Source: Favolaschia claudopus (Eukaryota; Basidiomycota; Agaricomycetes; Agaricales; Mycenaceae). Taken from it: a stretch of 64,000 bases of DNA. A model generated the notes under the pieces. The model was not told where the DNA came from, did not search any database, and worked only from the letters and a program-made list of their open reading frames with translations. Of this stretch, positions 10,553-23,700 are shown piece after piece (positions within the stretch are counted from its first letter, which is position 1; each line of letters starts with the position of its first letter). Location of the stretch: positions 744,001-808,000 of the forward strand of contig JAWWNJ010000001.1 in assembly GCA_037176885.1 (NCBI GenBank), read 5' to 3'. Position numbers and translations under genes: made by a program.

Positions 10553-13500
10553 ATGCTGCAGACCGGAAAACGGAAAAGATTGCAAGGATCGTGCGATAGG
10601 TGCGCCTCCTGCACAGACTTTTGACCAAATGACTTATTATGCGATAGGTGCAAGGCAAAGAAAGGTGCGAATTCGGTCAATTGTTCTTTCTTATGATCTC
10701 TAATTCCAATTACAGTCCGATGCATGTATCACCGTATTCATTCGCCCACACACGAATTTAACCCTTGCACAGGCGACAGCATAGAAATGCCAAATCGTCG
10801 TTGTTCAAATTGTATCGCAATGCATGAGGAGTGCACCCACATTCGGTACAAGGTGCGTTGCAATGCTGCTTCTGCAATAAAAATAAGCTTCAAGTTGATT
10901 TTATTTTGTATCCAGGGCTATCAATCATCGCTCTCCATCCAGGGTACAAAAACCCCGCAAGAGCACGTCGCCGCAATCACCTCAACTTCAACCGTCTACG
11001 TACCATCTATCGACCCCGCTGTCTCCCATCGAATACTTGTCGACGTTGCCCAATACGCACGAAATTTAGAGGAGAAACTCGCCGCGCTTCAACCTCAGAC
11101 CTTCGTTCCAATTGCTGCGCAATCCCCCCCAACCTCTCCGGAGACCTCTCCGTCTCCTCAGACCCCCGAGCGCGAAATCAAGACAGAGCTACCGATCTCA
11201 GCTTCACGCCACTTGGATTCTTCTGTCACCAACGCCCCTGATCGATTCTATGGACACTCGAGCAGCGTGCAATTCGTGAAAGCTGCTATAAAATACCTTG
11301 ACGGCAACACATCGCAAGTGGTCGGCGTCCAAAGGCCAGAGTTTTGGGTCATGCAGCCGGTATACTCTTAACTCAATCTTGACGTATGTATCTCTTGGCT
11401 AACAGTCCACGATAGTGGGAGAAACTCAACATCGAAATTCCTCCTCAAGTGTTCCCGCCAGAGGACCTCATGAAAAAGCTCATCAAGATATTCTTCGAAC
11501 AGATAAACCCGCTCGTCGGTATCTTGCATTTTCCCAGTTTCCACCAGTCCGTCGTCGATGGGGTGCATTTCCGAAATCACGAGTTTGGGGCAGTCATCTT
11601 GCTTGTCTGTGCGCTTGCCAGCCGGTATTCGGACGACCCTCGAGTGTTCGTTGACGGTGCGGGCGAACATAGCTGCGGTTGGAAATATTTCCGCCAGGTG
11701 CGGCCACTGCGCGCTACGTTTACCTCCGAGCCGTCATTATACGAGCTACAAGTCATTTGCGTGCGCATAAAATTTCGTTTTCTCTTCATAAAAATAATGT
11801 ACTGACCTTCGTGCATTCAGCTCAGCGTTATCTATATGGCCGGCACGGGGGCGTCGCCGGAGGAAACCTGGATTCTCGCCTCGATGGGCGTCCGCTTCGC
11901 ACAAGCAGCAGGAGCTCACGACCGCAATACCTACGCCGACAAAGACCTGTTAACAGCCGAGCTGCATCGACGCGTGTTTTGGGCTCTGTTCACGACCGAC
12001 ACAATTCTGAGCGCCTTCAAAGGCAGGCCGATCATCGCAAAACCGTCTGAGTACGTGATTCAACTACTCTATTCGTTGTTGTCGGCTGTGGGTTAATTCT
12101 TTCCCCCGCAGCCTCGATGTTGATTTACCGCTGGACTGCGACGAGGAGCTGTTTGGGACTCCTAATCCAACCCAAGCTGCCGCGAAGCCGTCCGCTTCTG
12201 CGTTCTTCCCTTGCCTTGTGCGTTTGATGCTCATAGTCGGACGCATTCAATCGGCGGTAGTACGTATCGCGGCTCGATCGTTCATTGGTATTCTTAATCT
12301 CGCTATAGTATCCTGTGAATGGGCAATCGTGTTCAGAGCACACGGTCGTGCAATTGGAGTAAGTTTCTTCCAATGATGCTTTGAAGCCAATGATGCTCAT
12401 TCATTCTGTAATTTAGCTCCACCCTCAATAAATGGGTAGATACGATTCCAGAACATTGTACGTCTATGCTACATTGCGTCGAATTGTTTGAATAAATTCA
12501 CACACGCCAGTACGCTGGGATCCCCAACAACCCAACTTGGTAAGTTTCTCTGCAATTGCCTATATGCAACCTAATGCTGCCGCAGATTTTCCTGGACCAA
12601 TCTGCTACGCTGTACGCAAAGAATTTATCGGTCGCTTTATTATTTTTAACCCTTGCCCCACAGATACTTCACTTATTATCATGGTACATCTCCCGGTCGT
12701 TGATCGCCCTCCGAACTCACAACTTTTATCAGCCCAAATATTAATACATCGACCGTTCATCCCTTCCATGAGAAAGGAGTCAACGCCCAGTGTACGTGTT
12801 AACTGACTCGCTACCTTTTTGCATCGCTGATCGCTTTACCAAAGACATATTTTCCGTCTTTGGCTATATGCGCCAACGCTGCCCGGTCATGTGGGCACGT
12901 CTTGGACGTTCAAGCGCGACGCGGTCGCGGGCTTCTACATTTTCCGTCGCTCATCGTACTTCACAACCATCATCCGATTTGTTTTCTTGAACTGATGTCC
13001 CCATAGACGGCCTTGTTTGACTCCGCTCTAATACTGCTCACCAATGTGTGGTCTATCGTTGGTAATCGAAAGCCTCGAACAGATGACGACTTTGACCGTG
13101 CTATGGCGGACGCGCACACTTGCATACACGTCCTGCGCTTGTACGAAAAACGGTGAGGCTCGAATGCATTCTTGGTCTCCACGATTCCGAACCTCTATTA
13201 TAATTATAGCTGGCGACTTGCAGGCCGAAAGTATGACGTCCTCTCTGCTATACTCAAAATCGGCAAAGAATCCTTGAGCAAAATGAACGAAGACGACAAG
13301 GACAGCACCGCGTCGACTTCGGCATCCGAAGAATCTTTCAGTATCTCAGCATCTGATACCGGCGCTTCGAAACGAAATTTGGAGACCTGGGATTCTGACG
13401 CTCGCAAGACGGAACACCTTCGCTCGTTACCCATCCTTACCGAAGAACTCGGTCGCCTGCCAGTCTACCACTCGTTCGAATACGACTCTCCGTACTCCTC

Positions 13501-13874
13501 AAGTGAACGGCACTATACGCCTTCGCGGTCGACGGCGTGGCTGCATTCGAACAGCGAATTGATCCAGCCCAATTTATTTAGCAATAATAATCCAACGCTT
13601 GGTATGGCATTCCGTCGTCACTACAGTATTTTCTACGATTGCTCACTCCATATCTAGATTCAGTCTTTCCTTCGCCCCAACGACAACAAAATTCTGACGG
13701 AGGCAACAGTAGAGGCAGTAATCTTCACCTCGATCCTGTTTCTTACAACGTGCCTTCGAATCATGGGTATCTTATCTACTGTTTCTCGCGTTATTGTCTC
13801 GCTCATTTTTCACGCATAGTTGGCAAGATTGGAGCTCATACACAGGAGCATTAGATCGACAGCGGACTTTCTGA
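10553..13874 (+). CDS. Zn2Cys6 transcription factor ZnA (XlnR-like, fungal_trans domain)
   Basis: Fungal binuclear zinc-cluster regulator. The start MLQTGKRKRLQG leads into the cluster C-x2-C-x6-C-x9-C-x2-C-x6-C (CDRCKAKKVRCDSIE, then RRCSNCIAMHEECTH) at residues about 14-45. A linker carries TPQEHVAAITSTSTVYVPS and a probable helix VAQYARNLEEKLAAL. The fungal_trans (PF04082-type) domain starts at FPPEDLMKKLIKIFFEQINP and includes LVCALASRYSDDPRVF, WILASMGVRFAQAAGAH and LHRRVFWALFTTDTILS. A C-terminal part has LPILTEELGRLPVYHSF and an ending near WQDWSSYTGALDRQRTF with TGA at 13872. More than ten introns. The zinc cluster alone is split by three: an unusual intron 10600-10647 flanked by direct repeats, a 6-nt microexon 10716-10721, and a GC-AG intron 10722-10772. 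Paralog of ZnB, ZnC and ZnD. All frames join; target genes unknown. Confidence 0.87.
10716..10721 (+). other. 6-nt microexon of ZnA
   Basis: The bases TCCGAT lie between an AG acceptor (10714-10715) and a GC donor, and supply the V-R-C join of the zinc cluster. The same six-base exon position is found in ZnC and ZnD, and the sequence is uninterrupted in ZnB. Confidence 0.65.
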
Positions 13875-16484
13875 GAGCCCGCCGTGTATACATACTTTCA
13901 GCTATTCTATCATGTAGACTTCTCATTATACCGGCGTCGAAGTTGACGATGGACGGACTGTATTCGTAGGCAAATACCATGTTTTTGATGTATGTAACGC
14001 CCGCCCCGTTGTTGGCTGGACTGCAGCGTGATTATCGTTTGTGGGTCCGGGAAATTGCGGCATGTTGAAAAAGGTTTCCGAAGCTTCCGACGTCGATCAT
14101 CGCAGTAACCGAGGAAAGAGGTTCGAACAAGGTTCGAAGCGGTTCGAACGCTTGACTTATCTCAGTTTGGATGTATCCCCCTTTATGAATTTAGAAAATC
14201 CATAGTTCATCTGAGTATCAGCATTGGTGCTTGGACTGGGAGCAAGTATGGCTACAGTAATATTACTTACATACATCCCTATGTCGATTCAAGGCGTGCT
14301 ACGTGCGACGGTGGTCCAAGAATCCGAAGCGTGAGGGCATGGCGTTCAGTCTGAGTCAGTAACAATGAGATGAAAGATATCTTGAATCTCGCACAAAATG
14401 TCCACAGTAAATGTGACTGACCGACGACCCCGACGATTCAGTATAATCAGCCAAGGCACAAATCAAACATTCACGGCGGTACAATATTGCCGATGTAGGT
14501 GCCCATGAGAAGGTGTGGTGCTCGAGAGATCGACAGTACAGACGGCGTTGATTCTAAACGAAGCGACAATTACAAGGCCGCGGTGGTTAAAGTGACTGCG
14601 TCGGAAAAGGGAGTATAAAAACCTGAAGAGGTTCACAGCAGTAGACTTGAGTGATTCAAACGATATTATAGGTGAATGGCGTCTCCCAAGCGTCTCCACG
14701 AAATTGTCAAATTGCACGCAGGCGGCCGGAAGACGGCACGGAAACAACCTCGAGAGACGCCGGAAGGAAGGAAGAGATGAGATGAAAGCTGCAAGCTACA
14801 CGGCTGTAACAGGCTGTTTTCTGCCGTAGTCGGTAGAAATATGTCGGCGGCGGAGGCAATTTCGAGTGCCCGGGCTCGATTTAGTAAAGCCAGGTTTCGA
14901 ATCGGGAACGTCAATAGGCTTACTTGCAACTTTAAAAAAACCCAAGCTAGAAGAGTTCGAACGCTCTTCATGGCTACGTCCCGTGCGCGCAATGTCAAAC
15001 GCGGTGCTAAACGAAATTAGGATCGCGGTGCGGTTGTGCAAGCTTGGTGCAAGCCGCCTGCCGCGGCATGGGCCAGATGAGATCTTACACTCTTTACAAT
15101 TCCGAGTCTCGAGACCGGGAACAGAGATTCTGAATCGGGAAAGGCGATCCTCAAGCGCTCAAGTTCTTGGCTCTGGTACCATTGGACGCATACCAGTTCA
15201 AATTGATTTCCGAGTTCGTTATCCGTCTCCGAGTCCAGTGGGTATCCAATGGGGGCCGAGCTGACACAGTGTTGACAATCTCCGAAATGTCGGGACTTGA
15301 GGCGGATCATATCCCGATCACTTTGGGTCCTCGTGAGAAAATGCTGTGCATCTTGATCGCCGTAGAATGACACGACAGCCTGAGAAGAGGATCCGGATAG
15401 GGGCTCCAGTGTTTCGTGAAACAGTAACGATACAATTACTGAGCCTCATGAGTGAAGAGCACAACATTCAAATGCGCCGAAAGTGAGGAGGTATTCCAAT
15501 GAAACTACAATCATGGTAATTTCGCACAGCATCGCCGGATAAAACTGTATCTGAGTCTTGACTCTTGAGAAGATTCTCGGTTGAGAGGAGGCAGTAGAGA
15601 TTGTAGAATTTCGCCAGCAAGATACCCTTGAGATACCCAGATGAGACGGTAGATAAAAAAGCTCCGATAGAACGGGGACATCATGGGCAGACGGATAATA
15701 CCGAAGTCTGTTTAGTACTATGTTAGGCCTTGGGAATAGGCAGATCGAGGCCCGAAGCAACGAAGGGTGGACGAGGAAAGGCCTGAATGTGCAGTAGTGA
15801 CGGGAATTTTGGGGGTCCAAAGAGGAGAGGGCGGAGTTGAAACTATTAGGTGTTCTGCGCGTCGGTGGGCATGTATAGGTCGGCAAACTTGTGCGTTGAT
15901 TGTGGCGGAGGGGGCCTCTTGACTGTATTGAGCAAGCGTGAGATGAGGCTTGCATTGTCCAGAGTTTTGCAAGTATGTTGGAAGTGCCAGCGGTTTAGAT
16001 ACAGTGTTTGCGAATAAGAATGATCCAGGAACGAGAAGTAGCGAGTCGAGACTTGAAGGCCGAGAGATTGAAAGCCAGGAAATTAGCGTGGGACCCAGAC
16101 TTAGTAAGTTATATCTGAGAATTCGAAGGCAGAAAGCTAGCGCAGGTCGATTCCGGACTCACGGGAGAAACTTTGAGTTCAAAGTTTTGCAGCCAAGAAA
16201 TCAACGCAGTGACGCCGCCCCAGGCCGCGCGTTTATCCCGAATAAGCATCACCATATTCACGGCCTGTGTAGAGCGAGTGGGTCCCACCTAGACTTACCC
16301 TGACAATTATTACAGTGCAGGCTGGAGAAACTCGGATGACTCCGAGAGAGAGTCTCAGAGAGAGTTCTGGACGCGGATATCACAGACTACGGTGCACAAA
16401 GAAGTAATGCCAGTGGATTCAATTCAGTTCGAATATCAGGCAAACAAAAAAAAATGGGCAGAACATTCGTGGAATGGCTCAGGG
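13875..16484. other. Intergenic downstream of ZnA
   Basis: AT-rich DNA with no convincing gene. Short oddities include three close GGTTCGAA boxes at about 14123-14150 and a palindrome GAAGAG/CTCTTC around TTCGAAC near 14957. Neither belongs to a recognisable tRNA or gene. Confidence 0.45.
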
Positions 16485-17146
16485 TAGTCTCGGAAACCCA
16501 GACGTTCCTCCTCCTCATTCCTTGCAGTCGGAGGTCTTTCCATATATAGTGAATGAATGACATTTTTGACAGCTGATTGATTTTTGAGCCTGGGAGAATT
16601 TTTTGACGGAGGAACGTCTGGGCCGGTCGATGTGTACCCACCTACCATCACTCTCTCCTCTCATATAATTTTGCGCATTGACGCGTCGCTCCTGGCGGGA
16701 AACCTCAAGGAATACCTCCAGACAATGATGGACGGCCTACCTCGAGAATATTTGGCCTCGGATGTGCCAGCTCACGAGATTAGTTGTAGATTTTGTTTGC
16801 GGTATATTTCAAGAGTTAGGCCCCATTGTATGACGATCAAGCGCTATTGGACCACATATTCACTGTATATTGGTTGCTAGAGTTGCTAGTAATAGATGCT
16901 ACAATGCACTTTGCTGTCGTTGGGTATGCACAAGCCACTTTCGCGGGCAAAACATCCTGGCGCGTCGAGTGATGGTAGGTGACACCACATCGATCGGCCC
17001 AGACGTCTCCAAGCCTTTTGATTTTCCCACAAGCCAACCATCAGTCAACTGTCAAAAATGTCTTGTATTCACTATATAAGGAAATACCTCCGGCCTCTGT
17101 ATTCTACTGCACGGATTGTGCGGAGACGTCTGGGTTTCCGAGACTA
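16485..17146. mobile_element. Fold-back element: two MITE-like arms in inverted orientation
   Basis: A left arm at 16485-16653 is repeated as the reverse complement at 16967-17146, around a 313-bp centre. The outermost 21 bases of the arms are identical (TAGTCTCGGAAACCC...). The inner ends also match (CACCTACCATCACTC). Each arm has its own terminal inverted repeats: CCCAGACGTTCCTCC (16497-16511) with its complement at 16608-16622, and CCCAGACGTCTCC (16998-17010) with its complement at 17122-17134. Both arms share a core containing TATATAGTGAAT and ACATTTTTGACAG. No transposase is encoded. It looks like a non-autonomous DNA transposon pair or one fold-back element; a transcript would form a long hairpin. 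Confidence 0.65.
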
Positions 17147-20100
17147 GCTCAGGGAACGGCCGGGGTGTCTTCGTGAAGGATTTTTTTGGATAAGGTTGAG
17201 CATGTCACGCCATGTCACAGGTGTGACTCTGCCACCTCTTTTCCGCCGTTACCTCAAGCAGGCTACATACTTGGACGGACCCCTCAAATCGAATCAAAAG
17301 TTTTCAGCTCATTTGAAACAGACGTGGCGGTCTGTATTTCACCATTTTTTATCCGGAAACCTGACGTACAACTCGAAAATTGAAATCACTTTGCAAGTTC
17401 TCCTTGAAAACAGTTCGCGCCTCCACAAGATATTGTGCTATGCGTTATCTTGGAGATGCTGTAGCTGAAGTGTGTCCCGCCTTTTACCCCGTCGGCAAGC
17501 TGTTTTTTGAAGACCGTTTCGAGACGAGAGATTCCAGACTCTAAATTCGTCCTGCCCGACTCAACTCTCACCCACGATTGTTCGGCGGCGGAGATGGCGC
17601 CCTGAAGGAAGGCCTTCTTTGTACCCGTCAGCATTCCGGGCGGGGCCGCTGCTCTAGAAATCTTTGCTGGTCTGTTTCGATGTGGCGCGACCTAGCCTAC
17701 TTCTACCAGCACAGAGCGCTCCCGCCCTCGAAGAAGGGCAATGATGCCTCGGAGCCTGCCACGAATGAGCTGCTGTGAGAGGACCCGCGGATGCCCACCG
17801 TCTGTACTCGGTTTCAAAATTAGCTCTTCCCATCCAGCCGCCACAACGACGACCTCGAAACTTTTTGTATACTCACCCGCCACGATTCGACATTGAAGAT
17901 CTCTTCTTGATTCGTCCACACACAAGGTTATTGGTTCAGCGAAGTTACCCGTATCTCTGGCTTTCCGACTCCAGATATACAACGAGATATACCGACATTT
18001 ACCATATCTTCGTCTTTGTTCGGCCGCAAGGTAATTTCGCATTCATGTTTTGCTTTGCAGATCCATCAGAAGCACCGGCGTCGGAGGCCTGTTTGACTGC
18101 CGCAGCTGACTTCCCATCGTATCACCTACTCAGCTTCAAGCACCATCGCCTGCGGCTAGTCCTTTTTCCAGTATTTCTCGCCGCCGATATCTCTTGTCCA
18201 TCTGCCATCCGGGTATCTAGTGAGGTTTCTGATTTCATTTGCGGCCCTTTTGTCAACTGATTCTGTTTGGGATAAGGTAGACTGTTTGATTAGGCTCTTG
18301 TGCTGCTCATCATTGTCATCGCATGGGGCGCTATGCCCAATCCTGCTTCCACGCTTCGTACTGGGTGCATTCCGCGGCCGCCATCTCGTTTAATTTTTTG
18401 ATTCGACACCAGGAGACAAAGCAAGGGCTCAGCTCAGCATGACGATTCTTGACGGAGATTCTGCTACTTCCACCATCCTTTCATCCCGACCTCTCATCTT
18501 GCGAGCCGACTGGCACAGTGGCCGTCGACCCTTCACACTTCCACCTTCCTTGCACCCTGCACTGGCAGTAGAACACGGATATCTGATACCCATCCACAAG
18601 ACGCGACTCGTCTATCCTGGATTATTCCTCTTCCAGCCCTTCCCTTCGACCGACGAGCACACGGCCGCGCTACCATCAGATTTCGCAAGGCCGCAAGCTA
18701 GCCATCGACGTCATGAATGACGCGCCTCCGCTTGAGTTTATCTTCTTTTTTGGCAGACAATCTCTTCCCACTCCACCATGGCCAACATATGAATGTCCTC
18801 GCGGATGCGTCCTCTTCCCCATTTCCCCCTTCCCGCCCACAAATCCAATTTCCGAGCCCACGTTGCGGCCGTTTTTCCGACGTCCCGACCTCAACGCTTG
18901 AACAGGTGTCCTACCACTTCCCCGTACGCTGCAACCTCTCGGCTCTCCATACCCGACCTTCCTTTTTGCTGGACCTCGGTTCACTTGACTTTGAGTTTAT
19001 CATTCAGCCACTCAAACGCCCCGACTCACTTTGACCTCTCCGTCGTATCCTCCCTCGTTCTGGTTCCTCCGATCGGCGCCGGGGAGAAATTACCACGTCC
19101 ATGCGAACACTCGGATTCTTCGTCAAGTTCTTGTTCTCAATCTCTTTTTCGAAGACGTTGACCGCCCAACCACTGTCACCCAGCCGGCTGAGCCGACACA
19201 ATGACCGAATTTCTGTCTCTTTCTTGCCGACGGCCTTCGAATATACGTACACCTTTCAAGTCCTACAAGCGGCCGTCGTTTTTCTTCGACATGACGCGGT
19301 ATTCACTGGTACAAATCCCTTTGACCTGTCATACGACCTCTGCCCATGCCGCCATATTGCAGCTTCTCAGCAAAGCGTCATCCTCTCAGGTCCTAGCCTC
19401 CTAGGCCGCCTCGCTTCTTCCTCAGCATGGCAGCGGTCACTTCTGCCCGTTTTCAAATTCCCCCCAAATTTCAAATCGCAAATTCAAATTCTCCAAATCG
19501 GTATCGAGTCCAGAGTCCGTTCATGGCCGTATCGTGTCCCGTGTCCTTGGCTCAAGTATCAAATGTATGCATTTCTCCATATTCGTACAAACCCTCTACT
19601 ATACACTCTATGACGGGCTATTGTATCAACTGCGCTGCCGTGTTATAAATGGGGTCGAAACGCAGGACAGTAACTACGAAAGGAAACGACAAATGTCCGC
19701 TTCTTCGTAGAAAGATGAGAACGAGAAACTCTATGTTGTTGTTGTACGTATGGGAATTGAATAGATATATATCTGCCCGTGCGCGGGGCTGTCCGTGTGT
19801 GTGTATGCGTCCGTGTATTGTGTATAATCGATATGGCAAGGGAGGATGACGAGACGGTGCAGCCCAAGCTAGAAAGAGCCAAATTGAATGGTATTCGAGA
19901 CCAAAAAAACTGGTGATAACTGAGTGCGTGGGGATGGAGTTGTGGGGAATTGGGGAAAATGAGGTGTATAATCATATGTTTTGCTGGCATCTATCGTACA
20001 CATCGCACAGAAGGAAAACCGAGATGAAAGATGAGATGGGTGGGAAGAAGTACATATGCAATTGGAGAGAAGACAGAAAGAGATTTTTGTCGAAAACCCA

Positions 20101-20779
20101 GAGACGAGACGAAGAAGAACTGATGGTGGTGGTGTTACACTGAAAGAACGAAAACACAAGTTAGCCGCGGAGCGATATGAAAGCCACAGAAGGAAAGAGT
20201 AACGTACACAATAAACGAGTGTGGGGTGCAGTGGAGAGGCAGTAGCGGTTATGGCGCCAGCCATAAAGATATACGAGATATAACAAAAGAAACTCAAAGC
20301 AAGTCGTAGTCGGCGGTGGTGGAGGCGGCGACGAGGAAATCGCCCAGATGCCGACAATTGGCGGCGCATTGGAGCAGGTCGAGTCGAATCGTCCCCGCGC
20401 GCCTTTTCTAAGTAGGTCGAGTCCGAATCGTCGCAAGGGTCGATAGTGCGCCCCGCCAACCGACCGACCGACCAGCAATAAAGTTATTCATAAAACAGAC
20501 CATGATGAATGTCGGGCCCGACGCGCCCCGCAACGACAACCTCCATCGCGGGTTGCACGTCCGCCCACCATCCATCTTCCAGTCGGCCCGTCTTCTTATC
20601 GTGACGCGGTAGCAGTTGTATAACAAACAACAAAACAAGCAAAAGGCAAGGCATAATCGTTCGTGGTCGATTTTTTGTTTCGAGTTTCTATCCGTGCGGT
20701 TTTATTCTTTCTTCTTCTTCGTTCGTGTCCATTCGTATGCACGTAGCATGTCCGTGTCGCGTCGTAACCCCCTGCAGGC
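17147..20779. other. Intergenic, including 3' flank of the CBM21 gene
   Basis: About 3.6 kb without a gene I can support. The part 17,800-19,500 is rich in C and T on the plus strand and opens several random frames with no family motif. The part 19,600-20,779 lies directly downstream of the minus-strand CBM21 gene and probably includes its 3'UTR. Confidence 0.45.
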
Positions 20780-23700
20780 TCAAACGAGGCTGCCAAAACC
20801 AAGCAGCCCCTTCGACGCCACGCCCCCATTCGCAGCCGGGCTCCCCGCACCAATCTCTGTACCGCCGGCACCACCCGCACCACTCGCCCCGCCCGCAAAA
20901 CACCACTGCCTCACAAACGCCTTGTACAAATTCGACGACGCATCCGCCGCTCCAGGGGAGAGCGGCGCCGAGATCTGCGGAAGAGGCGGCGATGGAATGG
21001 GCGTAGACATCGACGGTGTCATCTCCTCCTCCTCCTCCTCCTCGACATCACTAGGCGGACTAGGCGGCAACGGCACCATCCTCGCCTTCCTCGTCTCCCC
21101 CCTCTCATCCGTAGGCGTCTCCTCCCCTTCCTCTACCTCCGACTCCGACTCCACCTCGGCCTTGTCATCCGTAAATGCCTCGAAGTCAGGCAACAGCCCC
21201 GCAGCCCCAACAGGACTCGTCGGCGGTGTCTCCCAATCGCCCGCAACCGAGCCAAAGCCAAAGCCATCCGCAGACGACGAAGTCGACGTCGTCGACGTGA
21301 TGCTCGCGCTCATAGCACGGCGCATCCGGCCCACCTCCGCATCGCGTTCTTCGTCCGAAGAAGCGTTCGAGGACGAGTCGTCTTCGTGGTTCGTCGACGC
21401 TGCTGGTGCCGTTGGGGCAGTCGAAGAGGAAGAGGAGGTATCGTTGACAGTGGTGCTGGCGGTAGCGTTATCGACCGTCGTCGCAGTCGTCGCCGCAGCA
21501 GGGGACTCCATCAACCGTCCCCAAGGCCAATACAGCCCAACGCCCTGACTCGGCGCCGCCGCTTTCTTCTCCTTCTCCCCCTCCTTCTCATCGCCCGACC
21601 CCTGCCCCTTCCTCCCCCGCGGATTAACAGGCAACGACAACGCCATCGCCGTCTTCACCGCAGCAGCACCCCCGCTCGTCGGCGCCGCATAGTTCCGCAA
21701 GCTCAGCCGCCCAAGCTTCGCAGCCAACGCTTGCGCGTGGGCCGTGCGCGGCGGGGGCGGGGGCGGGATCGCCTTGGGCTGCTGTGGGGTGGAGGAGGAG
21801 TGAGATTGAGATTCCGAGGGCGACATGGTGGGGGACAACGGCGAAGGCGACATCGGCAAAGGCGACGCGGGACCATTCTCCCGAACGGGACTCTCAACAG
21901 CAGGGAACGGCACAACATTGATCGTCGGTGGCACTGTTGCTGCTGCGCCCTGCCTCTCCTGCGTCGGCGTCGTCGAACTCGCCTCGGGTGTAACAACAGG
22001 TTTATCTGCGAATCACACATCAGAATCTTGTCTCTTCGTTAAAAAAGTTTGAAGAAGAAAACAACTCACCACCGCCAACAGGCACACATCTAAACCCAAC
22101 CTTATAATCCTTCCCCCCATTATTATCCCACCACTCCCCTGCCCCGCCTTCCTGCGCGTAGTTCCCACCCCACGAAACACCGTTCCCGCGCTCCGCGCCC
22201 AGACCTACCCACGCGCGCCCCGAAGGCGACGCGCCGGCGCCGAGCTGCGCAGCGGGGTTGTGTGGCGGGAGGGTGTCTGTAAGATAAGAAAGAGAGGGAG
22301 TTAGCGAGGAGTTAAAGGGTCAGATGATTGAAAATGATGGACGTCGAACCGCGTCGCGCGTACGAAATAATATCGTAAATCGGACGGGTCTTGCCAGGGA
22401 GATAGAGGAAAATCCTTTCTCTCCTCTCCTCCTCTCCAACCAAACACAACCCAAATCGCGAAAGCCCCATAAGAGGCGAAAGAGCGAAGCAAGAAAACAA
22501 AACGAAGAAAAGAGGAAAGCCGTCTCCTCCCCCCCAAACCGCGCAAACGTAGAAAAAAAAGCTTTACTCAACGAAAAAGAACACTCACCACACCAAACAT
22601 ACGGCCCCACACACCCCCTCCTCACCCACGGCGCAGCGAATCTCACAACAAGCACCATCTCCCTCCCTTCCAACCCCCTTCCCAAGCCGGTCGTGCTCAA
22701 ATCCTTCAGCTTGAGGTGTTTGGTGTTGGGGGGTGCCGGTCGTGGCGTGGTGTTGTGCGGTGTGGTTGTGGTGGTGGTGCGCTATATAAAACAACACGCA
22801 ATTCAATCAGCATTGTTTTTCTTTTCGAAGCGAAAGAAGGAAAAAGAAAAGGAGGAACTCACCCTTCCCCTTCGCATGCGCATAATCCGTCAACCGCACA
22901 CTAAACGCGAATCGATCCCACCCAGGGCCAGGTTGATCGCCTTTTTCACCTCCAGGGAACGGCGAAGAACTCCCAAGAGACTCAACCCACCGCCCCCCAA
23001 CCTCACTCGTCGTACACCACCCATCCAACGTAAACCTCACAAACACATGCTTCTCGAACGTCGCGTTGCGCACGAGGAGCGTGCCGTGCAGAGTTAGTTC
23101 GCCGTCTTTGTCGGTGGGGGTTGTTGGGGTGGTGGGAGTGTTGGGAGTGGAGGTCTAAGGGGGGTCATATCAGTGGTGGTTTGGAGTGAAGGAGGAAGAA
23201 AAACATACCCCAGCACCACCCGCACCAACCCACATCCCCTCCAACACAACCATCCTCCCATCCTCTCCCCCTCCCTCCACGGCCTGCGCCATCACAGCAG
23301 GCGCATCCAACTCATACACCCACTCCGCAAAGCCCTTCTCCTCCTCCGCCTTGTCTTTCGCGGGGGTGCCGCTAGTTAACACCCTAACGCTGGCCCCCTT
23401 GGAAGGATTCAACGGACTCGCCGACACACGCGGGAACGGAAACCCGCCCGTGTGCGTGTGCGCGCGTTCGCGTTCAGGACGATCGTTGCCCCACGCTGCG
23501 ACGCCGCCGCCTGTAGAGAGAAGAGGTGATTAGCGCATATTTTCGACAAAGACGACATAGAGGGACAAGAGGAAGAAAAAGAAGTGTGAGGAGAAGAGGA
23601 AGAACAGGAGTAGGGAAGGGGAGAGGAGGAGGAAGGAGAAGTAAAGCAGAGACGATGGGAGTCCCAAGTTACCCGCCATTCGATCGATGAGAACGCAGGC

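Noticed and set aside
14100..14160. Repeated GGTTCGAA boxes resembling tRNA B boxes
   Set aside because: No A box at the right distance and no cloverleaf could be drawn.
14880..14910. GGTTTCGAATCGG resembling a T-loop
   Set aside because: No matching acceptor or anticodon stems around it.
21386..22042. 218-codon plus-strand frame rich in Arg
   Set aside because: Shadow of the minus-strand Ser/Pro-rich last exon of the CBM21 gene.
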